Source of the DNA: Platanthera guangdongensis
Taxonomy: Eukaryota > Streptophyta > Magnoliopsida > Asparagales > Orchidaceae
DNA length: 64,000 nucleotides
NCBI GenBank assembly: GCA_039583875.1
Contig: CM077162.1
Span: 115,598,589-115,662,588, forward strand
Direction: 5' to 3'
Shown here: positions 55,060-64,000 of the stretch, piece after piece
Numbering within the stretch: position 1 is the stretch's first letter
How the letters are laid out: each line of letters starts with the position of its first letter
Program-made: the position numbers and the translations under genes
Notes under the pieces: model-generated
Told to the model about the DNA's origin: nothing
The model's input: only the letters and a program-made list of their open reading frames with translations
Databases searched by the model: none

Positions 55060-58000
55060 TCATTTCTTCTCTTTGCCTTTAACCATTTTGATTTCTCTGT
55101 TTGGATTCAGGGCTTCTTTGTTGGATCTGGTGTCATCTGCTGCACCCAAGTAAGTTTGCTTTGAAGTCCTGGGAACCACAGCAGCAGGATGCAATTCCAT
55201 ATATCTGTCTGCATCAAAGAATTTACTGGAGGCATATTTCTCTAGTTCCTTCTGTCTCTGCTCTGACATTGTAGAAATATTTGAAGTGTCTAGCCCTTGT
55301 TCTTTGGCTTTCTTTATCTGGTCTAATGTAGCCAACTCCTTCATCCTAGCAGTCCAAGCAGCTGGATTCTTCTCAGGGTCCTCAAATGGTACAGGTGGCT
55401 CATACCTGTTGGAAGAATTGTCTTGAGGAGGCCTAGCAGACACTGTCTCTCTTAGCATGTAGGGGAATGGACCAGAAGTAGTATCAGATGAAACATGTCC
55501 TCCCCTGGAGTATGGGTGCTGCCTGGAGTGCCCTTTAGAATAAACCTGAAAATCTCTTTGACTTCCCCTGCATCCTCCTCTCCTAGAATAAGAAACCCTA
55601 GATTGGCTTTCCCTTTGGTAGGATCTGGCATGGGGTTCATAGGGAGCCTGGCTTCTTGCTGGGGCTTGACTTGTAGAGCTGCCACCTGCACCTGCATCAG
55701 GAGGAGGTGGTGGAGGAGGATGAGGGTGCTGGAACTGGGAGGAGCCCTTCTCATACTTTCTCTTCTTCTTCATTGCTTTCAGCTGATTTTTAGAGTACTG
55801 CATCCAATGTTCAGTAATTTGGCAGTTATGCAGAATATAATAAGGAATATCATTATTATCCTTGACTTTTGCAGGAGGCACCCTTTTCATTGCCTTGCTC
55901 CTAGCTTTCCTTTTCCTTGCAATAGTGGCAGATGAATCATCAGAGTCTGTTTTGTATTCATCAGACTCAGAACTCTGGTCATCATATATAGCATCTATTT
56001 TCTTCATCAATTCTTTCTTCAACTGAATAGCAGCAGATGAGGCAGAGGCAGAAGTAGCAGCAGCAGGGACAACAGCAGATGGGGCAGCAGATGGAGCCAT
56101 AGATGGAGCAACAGAAGGAGTAATAGAAGCTGGAGTAGTGACAGTAGCAGTAATATCATCAGAATCTGCAGCAGGCTCAACATCAATGGCCTCTGTCAAC
56201 AGAAGATCCTTGGATGTTTGCTCATCAGAAGCAATTGGGATTTCAGCAGTAGTGAGAACATCTTCAGCAGCAGCATCAACAATTTCAGAAGCAAAGGCAG
56301 TCCTTTCTTCAACAGCAGCAGCAGCAGTAATCACTGAGTGTACAAAAGAAGAGATGATGCTGGGGTCACAGCCAGAGAAAGGCACCAGTGCCTTAGATAG
56401 GTCTTCTGAGGGCTGGACAGCATTAACCTCTGGGAGATGGCTGAAGAAGGCAGGATCAAAGGCAGAAAGCAAAGACTGTAGGTCTATTGCCAGAACTGCA
56501 GTGGGAGCCTGACATTTTTGAGGCACAGTAACAGTAGCAGAAGAGGCAGCAGACACAGAAATCTCAGCAGCAGCAGTATCATCAGCAGCAGGAGCAGAAG
56601 CAGCAGCAGCAACAACATGAAGGCTTGCATCATATGGCATCTCCCCCTGCCTAGATGCAGATATATCTGTATCAAGGCACACTGCTGGAGGTGCTGCCTG
56701 AGGAAGGAGGGAGGAAAGCCTGGCAGAGAGAGCTGCCACTAACAGTTGTAGAGGAGCCAAAGAGGTCTCTAAGAGCAGAGAGAGCCTGGGGGTAATTAGC
56801 TCATATAACTTGTCAGCTAGGGCTGAGAGGTCTACATGCTCAACAACAGGAGCAGAGGTAGATGGGATAGGGATGGCTGAGGATGCTGGAAGTGGAGTGC
56901 TGGATAGTGGAATGGATGGCTCAGGAGTGGGGATAGTGGATATGGAGGATAAGGGGATGGATATGGATGGGGTGAAATTTGGTTGGTCAATGATATGGTG
57001 GAGGAGATCTTGGAATGATGTTGAGGAGGAGGGTAATTCTGGAGGAGATGAGGGGGAATCATCCATGTAGGAGTCATCCAGAAGGGTGAAGGATGGTATG
57101 GATGGAGAAGAAGTGACATCTGGTGGTGGACATGAGAACAGAGGGTGGAAATGGTCTTCTGGAGGTGATGAAATGGTTGCTGGAGATGGAATTGATGTTG
57201 GAGATGGGCTAGAGATGGTAATGGTGGATGGAGCTGGAATGGTGGATGGAAGAGGTAGGGTTGGACTTGGAGGAGGAGAAGAGGCAGCAACAGCAGCAGC
57301 CAGGTCTTCTGCAGGAGCAGAGACCTGTGGGAGAGTGACTCTTTGAGTCATGGTGCCTGAAGGAGCACTAGAGGAGGGCCTGCTTGGCTTGCTGATTTGC
57401 CTGTCCCACTTGCCAAAGAGGGCACAGGTGAGTCTCTTGGAGGCATTTATGTGCACTCCAGAGGAGACCAGCAAGGTAGGGCACCTGTTTTGCAGGAAGA
57501 CTCCAAGAATCCTTCCAAAGTTTACAAAGCTTTTGTTTATTTTCTTCTTTATTAGGTCAAAGAAGACCTCTCCCCAGTTCAAACTTCTCTTATCCACCAG
57601 AGCTACCATGAAGCAGAGCTGGTATCTGGATATGGTATCATGTGAAGAGTGCTTTGCCAGCAGCACTTTCCCTACAACATCTGCTAGGAACCTGTATTCA
57701 ACAGACAGGTTCCTCTTGAATAACTTGCTAGGGTTTCCCTCTGGATGACCCATCCTGGCAAGTATATCAAAAAACTCCTCCCCAGATAATTAAGCAGTAT
57801 CATCTCCATTCCTTAGTCCAAAAACCTCTGTTAAAATGGTGGGGGTCAGAGGTACCTGAGTTCCAGCAATGGAGCCAACTATAGTAGAGTTGTCCAGATT
57901 ATAAGCAGTGTAAACCCATTCCTTGATTTCATCTCAGGCCAGCTTTATCCTGGTGGTCATGAGGGCAGACAAGTTCTGATCCTTGAATAAACTCAGAATG

Positions 58001-58098
58001 TCTTGGAATATTTGATCAGTAGTGCTGAATGATTCCATATCAATGTCGAAGCCTGCATCAAACTTCATTGCGGCTAGGACAGCAACTGATACAGCCAT
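55060..58098 (-). pseudogene. Accessory gene of copia-2, 1013 codons, unknown role, two stops
   Basis: The ATG at 58098 opens a frame that runs in phase to the TAA at 55060. It is broken only by TGA (near 57935) and TAA (near 57790); from 57753 on, 897 codons are open. Residues 1-260 are a compact domain related to the copia-1 accessory protein: YRFLADVVGKVLLAK and NFGRILGVFLQ match KFLSKIVGKVILCK and NLGRILSLYL. Then come about 400 residues of low-complexity Ser/Pro/Ala/Thr, an acidic-basic block, an Arg/Gly/Tyr-rich segment (SYSRRGGCRGSQRDF) and a charged end (KMVKGKEKK). No membrane segment or signal peptide is visible. The low-complexity and RG-like segments would suit RNA binding, but that is a guess. 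Confidence 0.75.
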
Positions 58099-58209
58099 TG
58101 TACCTACAAAAATTCAACAAACAAAACGACCAAGTGTAGAACTGTTTGGAGGGAAGAAGATTCTTGCAGAGAAATTGAAAGCGCAAGAGAGAACGACGGC
58201 GAAAAATGA

Positions 58210-58216
58210 GTTTTAT
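58210..58216 (-). promoter_or_regulatory. TATA box upstream of the copia-2 accessory gene
   Basis: CCCTAATATAAAAC on the minus strand lies about 112 nt before the ATG at 58098, directly downstream of the internal palindrome array. Its position parallels the TATAAATA of copia-1 (19565). Confidence 0.55.
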
Positions 58217-58234
58217 ATTAGGGTTCGACGCAGA

Positions 58235-58510
58235 ATTGGAAAGATCGTTGAACTCAGTTCGACGATCGAGGCTTCTAAAGGAATCTGAAGAGACTCCAAC
58301 ATCGTCGATCTCCGTTCGACGATCTTGGAAAGCGTCGAGCTCCGTTCGACGATCGTTCAGTGAACGTAATCGTCGAGCGCCGTTCGACGATCGTTGACCG
58401 GAAGAGATAGTTCATACTATCTGAGAGGTGCTGAACTCAGTTCGACGATTCTGGAAGTCGTCGATCTCCGTTCGACGATCTTAGGGGAAATCGTCGAGCG
58501 CAGTTCAGAG
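58235..58510 (-). repeat. Internal TCGTCGA...TCGACGA array of copia-2
   Basis: Six to eight units of ATCGTCGA-n7-TCGACGAT fill the gap between the RNase H stop (58592) and the accessory gene promoter. They are the same unit as in the LTR array. Confidence 0.85.
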
Positions 58511-58591
58511 ATCAGAAAAATTCTAGACACTAAGAAAAATCAGAATTTTTGCCTAGTCTTGGTCAATTTTTAGCTTTCAAAATCTTGGAGA

Positions 58592-59946
58592 TTATTTAAG
58601 ACTTCCTCCATCTAACATTCCTAACTGATTTAGGAAGAAGGTGTGTTCCTTTTCATCCAAAGGCTTGGTGAAAATATCTCCCCTTTGTAAATCAGTTGGG
58701 ATATATTGCAATTCAATTTTATTCTTTTCAACATTGTCCCTTAAGAAGTGATGCCTTATCTCTATGTGTTTTGTCCTACTATGGAGGACTGGATTTTGAG
58801 CTATAGAAATAGCACTTGTATTGTCACAAAAGATTTTTGACTTCTCTAAGTTGTAACCATAGTCTAGGAGTTGGTTTTGAATCCACAATATTTGTGAACA
58901 ACAACTGCCTGCAGCCATATATTCAGCTTCAGCAGTTGAGGTTGACACAGATGTTTGTTTCTTACAAAACCAAGAGACAAGTCTATCACCAAGGAACTGA
59001 CAAGTTCCACTTGTGCTTTTCCTGTCAATTCTGCATCCAGCATAATCAGCATCAGAGAATCCAGTTAAATCAAATGCTGAATCTTTTGGATACCAGAGAC
59101 CTAGATTTGGACAACTTTTAACATACCTGAGAATCCTCTTTACTAATGTTAGGTGTGACTCTCTATGGCTTACTTGGAACCTAGTACATATACATGTAGC
59201 AAACATTATATCTGGTCTACTAGCTGTAAGATACAGTAAAGAGCCAATCATTGCTCTATATGTTGTCTGATCAACAGGTTTCCCATGTTCATCAGCATCC
59301 AGTACAGCATTGGTAGGCATGGGTGTTTTCATAAAAGATGCCTCAGACATACCAAATTTCTTAACCAGTTCATTAGCATATTTGGTTTGAGAAATAAAGA
59401 TGCCTTCAGCATGTTGCTTGACTTGCAATCCTAGAAAGAAGGATAGCTCACCCATGCTACTCATCTCAAATTTAGAATGCATCAGGTTAGAAAACCTTCT
59501 GCACAATTTTGAGTCAGTAGAACCAAAAATGATATCGTCTACATAAATTTGTACCAGTAGGGTATGGGACTTATGGGTTCTAATAAAAAGAGTTTGGTCT
59601 ACTCTACCCCTTATAAAACCATTTTCCAAGAGAAAGCATGCTAGGGTCTCATACCATGCTCTAGGAGCCTGCTTGAGACCATATAATGCTTTGTTCAGTC
59701 TAAAAACATAATCAGGATAAGTTGGAGAGATAAAACCAGGAGGTTGTCTGACATAGACTTCCTCTTTGATGTCTCCATTTAAGAAAGCACTCTTGACATT
59801 CATCTGATAAACCTTGAAGCCTTTGTGAGCTGCATAAGCTAGAAATATCCTGATGGCTTCCAATCTTGCAACAGGTGCAAAAGTCTGGTCGTAGTCAATT
59901 CCTTCTTCTTGAGAATATCCCTGAGCAACTAGCCTTGCCTTGTTCC
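58592..59946 (-). pseudogene. pol: RT and RNase H of copia-2
   Basis: The open frame from 59863 covers [32 protein letters not shown], the intact catalytic [22 protein letters not shown] and [15 protein letters not shown]. RNase H follows: [32 protein letters not shown] and CDNTSAISI. It ends [11 protein letters not shown] at 58592. A missing base near 59947 separates it from the RT start in the upstream frame. The enzyme core itself is intact. Confidence 0.9.
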
Positions 59947-61500
59947 TTATATTACTCCTTGATCATCCAGTTTATTTCTGAATACCCATTTTGTTCCAAC
60001 AATGGAATGATCCTTAGGCTTTGGCACTAGTTCCCATACTTTGTTCCTCTCAAATTGATGCAACTCCTCTTGCATTGCAATGATCCAGTGTGGATCTTGC
60101 TCTGCATCTTGAATGGACTGAGGTTCAATTTGAGAAAGGAAGCAGGTGTGCAACAGGTTTTGGTTGACCTGATTTCTGGTTTGCACACCAGCTGAGATTT
60201 CTCCAATTATTTGGGTTATTGGATGGTCTCTTGATGTTACTAAATCAACAGGGGGTGTTGATTGTTCACCAACCTGTGTTGTTGTTTCCTCTTGTGGTAC
60301 AACAACTGGCTCTTCAAGTGGTGGTTCAATATGTTGAGTATTGCTTTCATCTTCACTGCTTTCTTCTTCTTGAGCAACCTGTAGCTTGTTCATATCTTCA
60401 ACTAGAGAGTGTTCCTGCAAAGGTTCTATGGTAGAAGAAATCTTCTCCTTGAAAGACATGTTAGTTTCATCAAAAGAAATATGAACAGATTCCTCCATTT
60501 TCAAAGATGATTTATTATAGACTCTATAGGCCTTGCTGGTCATGGAGTATCCCAGAAACACTCCTTCATTAGCTTTGGCTTGAAATTTTGCTAAGTATTT
60601 CTTGTCATTATTGTGAATATAGCAAATGCAACCAAAAATTCTAAAATAGTCAACTTTAGGTTTCTTCCCTTTGAGTAATTCATAGGGAGTCTTTCCCTTC
60701 AGTTTATGTATCAGACTTCTGTTCAGGACATAGTTGGAGGTGTTCACTGCCTCTGCCCAAAAGGATAGAGGTAGATGAGCATCTGACAACAATGTAGTGG
60801 CAGATTCAATAAGGGTTCTATTTTTCCTTTCAGCTACACCATTTTGTTGAGGAGTTCTAGGAGCTGAGAAAGTATGCCTGATCCCTTCACTCTGACAGAA
60901 CTCTTGCATAAGAAGAGAATCAAACTCTGTCCCATGATCACTTCTGATCAGGGCAATGTGAGTATTGAACTCAATCTGTATACATTTGAGAAACTCTGTC
61001 AGACACTTAAAGTTATCAGACTTCTTCCTTAGAAAGAACACCCAAGTGAATCTAGAGAAGTCATCTACAACTACTAAAGTGTAGGATTTCCCTCCTAGGC
61101 TTTGTACTATGATGGGTCCAAATAGATCCATGTGTAACAGATACAATATCCTAGGTGAATCACTCTTATTAAGTGACTTAAAACTGTTTTTAGTTTGCTT
61201 GCCTAATTGACAAGCCTTGTAGAGTCCTTCCTTCTTGTAGGGGCCAGAAGGTAGTCCTTTAACAAGGTTGTCCTTGGATAGCCTAGCAATAGTTCTAAGG
61301 TTTAGGTGTCCTAGTCTCTTATGCCATAAAACATTTGGTCTACAGACTGAATTAAACAAGCAGATATCTATATCAGTTGAAAGAAAATCTACTAAGTAGA
61401 TGTTACCTTTCCTTATACCTGTCAACACAGTTGTGTTGTCCTCTGACTTGATTTTGCATAAGGTTTTGCTGAAGGTCACCTGGTAGCCTTCATCACATAG
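59947..61500 (-). pseudogene. pol: Integrase and RT start of copia-2
   Basis: The zinc domain (HKRLGHLNLRTIARLSK, then ACQLGKQT) is followed by LHMDLFGP, IRSDHGTEF and PQQNGVAERKNRT of the DDE core, all intact. FGCICYIHNNDKKYLAKF and GYSMTSKAYRVYN mark the C-terminal part. An acidic linker leads to [18 protein letters not shown] of RT. The upstream border is a single TAG (61501-61503) at the Gln of ISISQL. The downstream border is the frameshift at 59947. Confidence 0.9.
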
Positions 61501-61755
61501 CTAACTGATGCTGATCAGGTTGTGCTTCAGTCCTTCCACATATGCTACCTTCTTGAAGGTTACTGATCCAATCTGTACTGTACCATATCCCTTAGTTTGT
61601 CCAAAGTTGGAATCACCAAAGATAACTTTGGGTCCAAGCTTGGCTCTGAAGGATGTGAGGTTGTCCTTATTCCCTGTCATGTGCTTAGAGCACCCACTAT
61701 CCAAATACCATTGCTGGTTAGATGTTGGATAGGTCTTCACCTGCACATAAAACAA
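61501..61755 (-). pseudogene. pol: Aspartic protease of copia-2
   Basis: QWYLDSGCSKHMTGN is the intact active site. The frame ends at the TAG at 61501 and otherwise continues into integrase. It is in a different frame from the last gag segment, which ends at 61757. Whether that step is a decay frameshift or a programmed one cannot be told. Confidence 0.85.
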
Positions 61756-61756
61756 T

Positions 61757-62697
61757 TCACTTGTTTTTGACCCAGTTTACCTTGGGCCTAGGTTGATAAC
61801 CTCTAAATTCAGAAATAAAAGACATCCCTGGCTGACTCTTATATCCTTCAGGATGATATCTCCTTGGAGGTAAAATCCATTCAGTATAAGGGTTGAAGGT
61901 TTGGGATGAAGAACCCTTAGGATTCAATTTTGATTTGCCTTTAAAAAAATTTCCAGAGTTCTGACCTCTATTCGACGATCTTGGAGCTGCGTTCGACGAT
62001 CTTGGGTCAGATCGTCGAGCTCCGTTCGACAGGTCGACTATGGCTGAGGTCAGGTATATGAGATCGTCGAGCTGCGTTCGACGACTTTGGCTGAGATCGT
62101 CGACCTGCGTTCGATGATTTTTCCTGAGATCGTCGAGCTGCGTTCGGCGATCGTCGATCTTCATTCGGCGATCGTCGATCTCCGTTCGACGATTTCTGCT
62201 GGGACTTGGTTTTCTGAGGCAGGTCAGAATTTTTCCTAGCAACCTCTACAACTCCCTTTCCCTTGTCAGAAATGAACTTGATGGGAGTTGTTAGGACTAT
62301 AGGTTGGCTGGATGAAGCACCCAAGCCCAGTGTACTGTTGAATCTAGAGTTCACTGTGCTTGTGATGTCCATCAGCTTGATGCTTCTCCCATTAAGGGAT
62401 TCTTCAAGCTTCTTGGCCTCAGAGAGCTCACTTTTCAGTGTAGCTATCTGTTCCCTACAGATCTCCAACTCCTGAGAGAGTTTGAGGTTTTCTGACTTTA
62501 AACCATTGTGTTCAGATAATTGATTTCTGAGAGAGATAATCTCTTTCTCAGACTTTAGCAGGTCTAAACACAGTGCTTTAAATTCAGATTTAAAATCTTC
62601 TGAAGTAAAATCAAAAGAACTAATTACCTGATCTTCTTCAGGTTGGGTTTCTGAGTCTGACTCTGACTCTTCATCCTCTGAATTGTGCTGTGAGGCA
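61757..62697 (-). pseudogene. gag: C-terminal gag of copia-2: coiled coil and repeat-encoded Arg/Ser region
   Basis: Two overlapping frames (62007-62468 and 61757-62242) are pieces of one broken gene. First comes a heptad-rich coil (LSQELEICREQIATLKSELS), then RRSPNEDRRSPNAARRS-type repeats encoded by the 24-bp palindrome units, then GNFFKGKSKLNPKGSSS and a basic end. The segment 62469-62697 continues the coil in the same sense. The repeat makes the protein Arg/Ser-rich. Confidence 0.75.
61965..62190 (-). repeat. TCGTCGA...TCGACGA array within gag of copia-2
   Basis: About nine units of the LTR palindrome lie inside the gag coding region. They are spaced so that the reading frame mostly stays open and gives Arg/Ser/Asn-rich peptides. 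Confidence 0.85.
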
Positions 62698-63833
62698 TTA
62701 ATTGTCCATCATGCAGAATTTCTTTTCTTCTGCATCATCCTCATCATCACTGGAGCTGGATGAGGCTTCTGATTCCTCTTCTGTCTCACTCCAGGATTCA
62801 GCAACAAACCCTTTTCTTGTATGCTTATTTTTGCTTGAAGAGGGCTTGCCATTTCCATTCCTTTTGGAGTCTTTCTCCTTTCTTCTTTCTTTTCTGTCCC
62901 TTCTGTCCTTGGTCTTGTTCTCTGGACAGTCAGGAACTATGTGCCCTGGTTTCCTGCAACCAAAGCAAATAATGTCTTTGTTATTGCCAATGGACTTGTC
63001 ATACCTTGGCTTATCCTGCTCCTTGTATGATCTTCTTCTGAAGTCCTTTCTGGCCATCTTGTAGAATCTTTTGGCCAACAAGCTGAGAAGTTCATCATTG
63101 CCTGTAGCTTTTTCTTCAGGCAGATCTTCAGTTGCCTTGAAGGCTATGGTTTTCTCTTTCCTTGTGGCTGGTGAAGCAGCCTTCTGTTCTTCCTCTCTAT
63201 TCTTGATGAGTAGCTCATAAGATTTGAGCTTACCCAACAAGGCTTCAGTGGTGATCTCATTTAGACTTCTGGCATCCTTAATTGGCCAGATTCTTGAATC
63301 CCAAGTGCTGGGGAAGCACATTAGGATCTTGTCATTAAGTTCTGTCAGAGAAATCTCTTTGTCCAATGTCCTTAGCTCACTGACAATTAGACTCAATCTG
63401 TTGTACATGTCTCCCACTGACTCAGTCTCTCCCTTCTTGAAGTTCTCATATTGGGAGATGAGATGGGATCTTCTGTCCTTTCTCTCATCAGCTGAGCCTG
63501 AGACAATTTCTGAGAGCTTGTCCCAAATCTCCTTGGCTGAGTTGCATTCAGCTACCTTTTGGAATATGTCATCTGACATTGTTTGGGCTAGGATGTTCAT
63601 AGCCTTGGCATCAGCTACTTTCCATTTTTTGATGTCAGCATCTGTTCCTGAAGGAGGTGGAACAGCATTTGTGCTTGTGCTTTCTGGGGTCTTGGACACA
63701 CTGTCAAAACAGAATTGAAAATATCTTCGTCAATGGAATTCATATAAAGTCTAATCCTTGCCTTCCAAAGTGCAAACTTGGAAAGATTGCACACTGGAGG
63801 TCTGGTGCTAGCATAATCTTTGTTTTGGGCCAT
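62698..63833 (-). pseudogene. gag: N-terminal gag of copia-2 with CCHC knuckle
   Basis: The ATG at 63833 (MAQNKDYAST) begins the gene. A frameshift near 63705 moves to the frame that stays open to 62698. The gag core includes AKEIWDKLSEIVSG and RRSHLISQYENFKKGETES, with LNDKILMCFPSTWDSRIW after it. CFGCRKPGHIVPDC is the knuckle. An acidic Ser stretch (ASSSSSDDEDDAEE) precedes the stop at 62698, beyond which a shifted frame continues into the coil. It matches copia-1 gag in domain order. Confidence 0.87.
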
Positions 63834-63953
63834 GATTTGTGCACACAAAATCTAATAGTAAAATACAAAAGAAAAACAGATCTAATTTAGGATCTTGGGG
63901 TTCAGGTGTTAGCCTGTACAACCAATCAGGTATGGTATATTTAACCAACCTCC

Positions 63954-63964
63954 CTCTGATACCA
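63954..63964 (-). other. Primer binding site of copia-2
   Basis: The minus strand reads TGGTATCAGAG two bases after the LTR end, an intact initiator tRNA-Met site. From here to the gag ATG at 63833 is a short AT-rich leader. Confidence 0.9.
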
Positions 63965-63966
63965 AT

Positions 63967-64000
63967 TGAAAGTGCAACTAGATCTGATATACTCTAGAGG
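63967..64000 (-). repeat. 5' LTR of copia-2, first 34 bp in the window
   Basis: TGAAAGTGCAACTAG begins the LTR as read on +. The rest lies beyond the window. Confidence 0.85.

Larger units (their letters stand above)
53360..64000 (-). mobile_element. Copia-2: Sirevirus-like Ty1/copia element with accessory gene, 5' LTR mostly outside window
   Basis: On the minus strand: 5' LTR (from 63967 to beyond the window), primer site, gag, protease, integrase, RT, RNase H, accessory gene, PPT, 3' LTR. Layout and protein motifs match copia-1 but the sequence is clearly different. The outer end of the left LTR is truncated: the TGAAAGTGCAAC start of the right LTR is not found at about 53360. Breaks are fewer than in copia-1 and RT keeps YVDD. 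Confidence 0.9.

Noticed and set aside
1..64000. Host genes, tRNA, rRNA or microRNA precursors
   Set aside because: Every coding stretch I could recognise belongs to a retroelement. The long inverted repeats seen are LTR palindromes or the short stem-loops reported above, which are too short for microRNA precursors.

Overview
The window is plant nuclear DNA made almost entirely of LTR retrotransposons nested inside one another. I see no host protein gene, tRNA, rRNA or CRISPR array. Several signs point to a flowering plant: Ty3/gypsy elements of the Tekay (Del) chromovirus type, large Ty1/copia elements that look Sirevirus-like, primer sites matching initiator tRNA-Met, and polypurine tracts of plant type. 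I cannot name the species. Element names (A, B1, B2, C, copia-1, copia-2, E, F, G) are mine.

Layout. Element A (Tekay, +) fills 1-9282; its 5' LTR starts before the window and its 3' LTR is about 3.1 kb. It abuts G (9283-10072), an integrase piece of a relative, then F (10073-11490), an inverted piece of an A-type LTR, then about 1 kb of unassigned relict DNA. From 12658 to 52926 lies Tekay element C. Its 5' LTR was split twice, by copia-1 (14498-36548, minus) and by B2 (36646-45924, Tekay, +). Copia-1 was itself split in its RNase H region by B1 (20436-29792, Tekay, +). Target duplications support each step: ctgta/cttta for C, gtggt for copia-1, taacc for B1, gtctt for B2. C sits in an older copia LTR relict, E. 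From about 53360 to the window end lies copia-2 (minus).

How the parts work. Each Tekay element encodes gag with CCHC knuckles, aspartic protease, reverse transcriptase, RNase H, integrase and a C-terminal chromodomain. All carry stops, frameshifts or lost catalytic residues. In B1, B2 and C the gag frame has no ATG at its start. An 8-codon ATG exon with a GTAACG donor lies inside the 5' LTR and joins in phase to a CTATAG acceptor just before gag, so the intron would remove the primer binding site. A second intron-like segment of 76-85 nt at the gag-protease junction restores one gag-pol frame in all four Tekay elements.

Both copia elements carry a sense accessory gene of about 950-1010 codons between RNase H and the 3' LTR. 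In both it is preceded by an array of the same short palindrome found in that element's own LTR, then a TATA box 105-115 nt upstream of its ATG. The arrays (GTGTCGACAC in copia-1, TCGTCGA...TCGACGA in copia-2, GACACGGGCGTGTC in the Tekay LTRs) share half-sites across the two superfamilies. A third unusual feature is a set of four stem-loops with a shared 12-nt loop and unrelated but self-complementary stems, three in the A leader and one at 11707-11746. All of this was read by eye; no search or alignment program was run.
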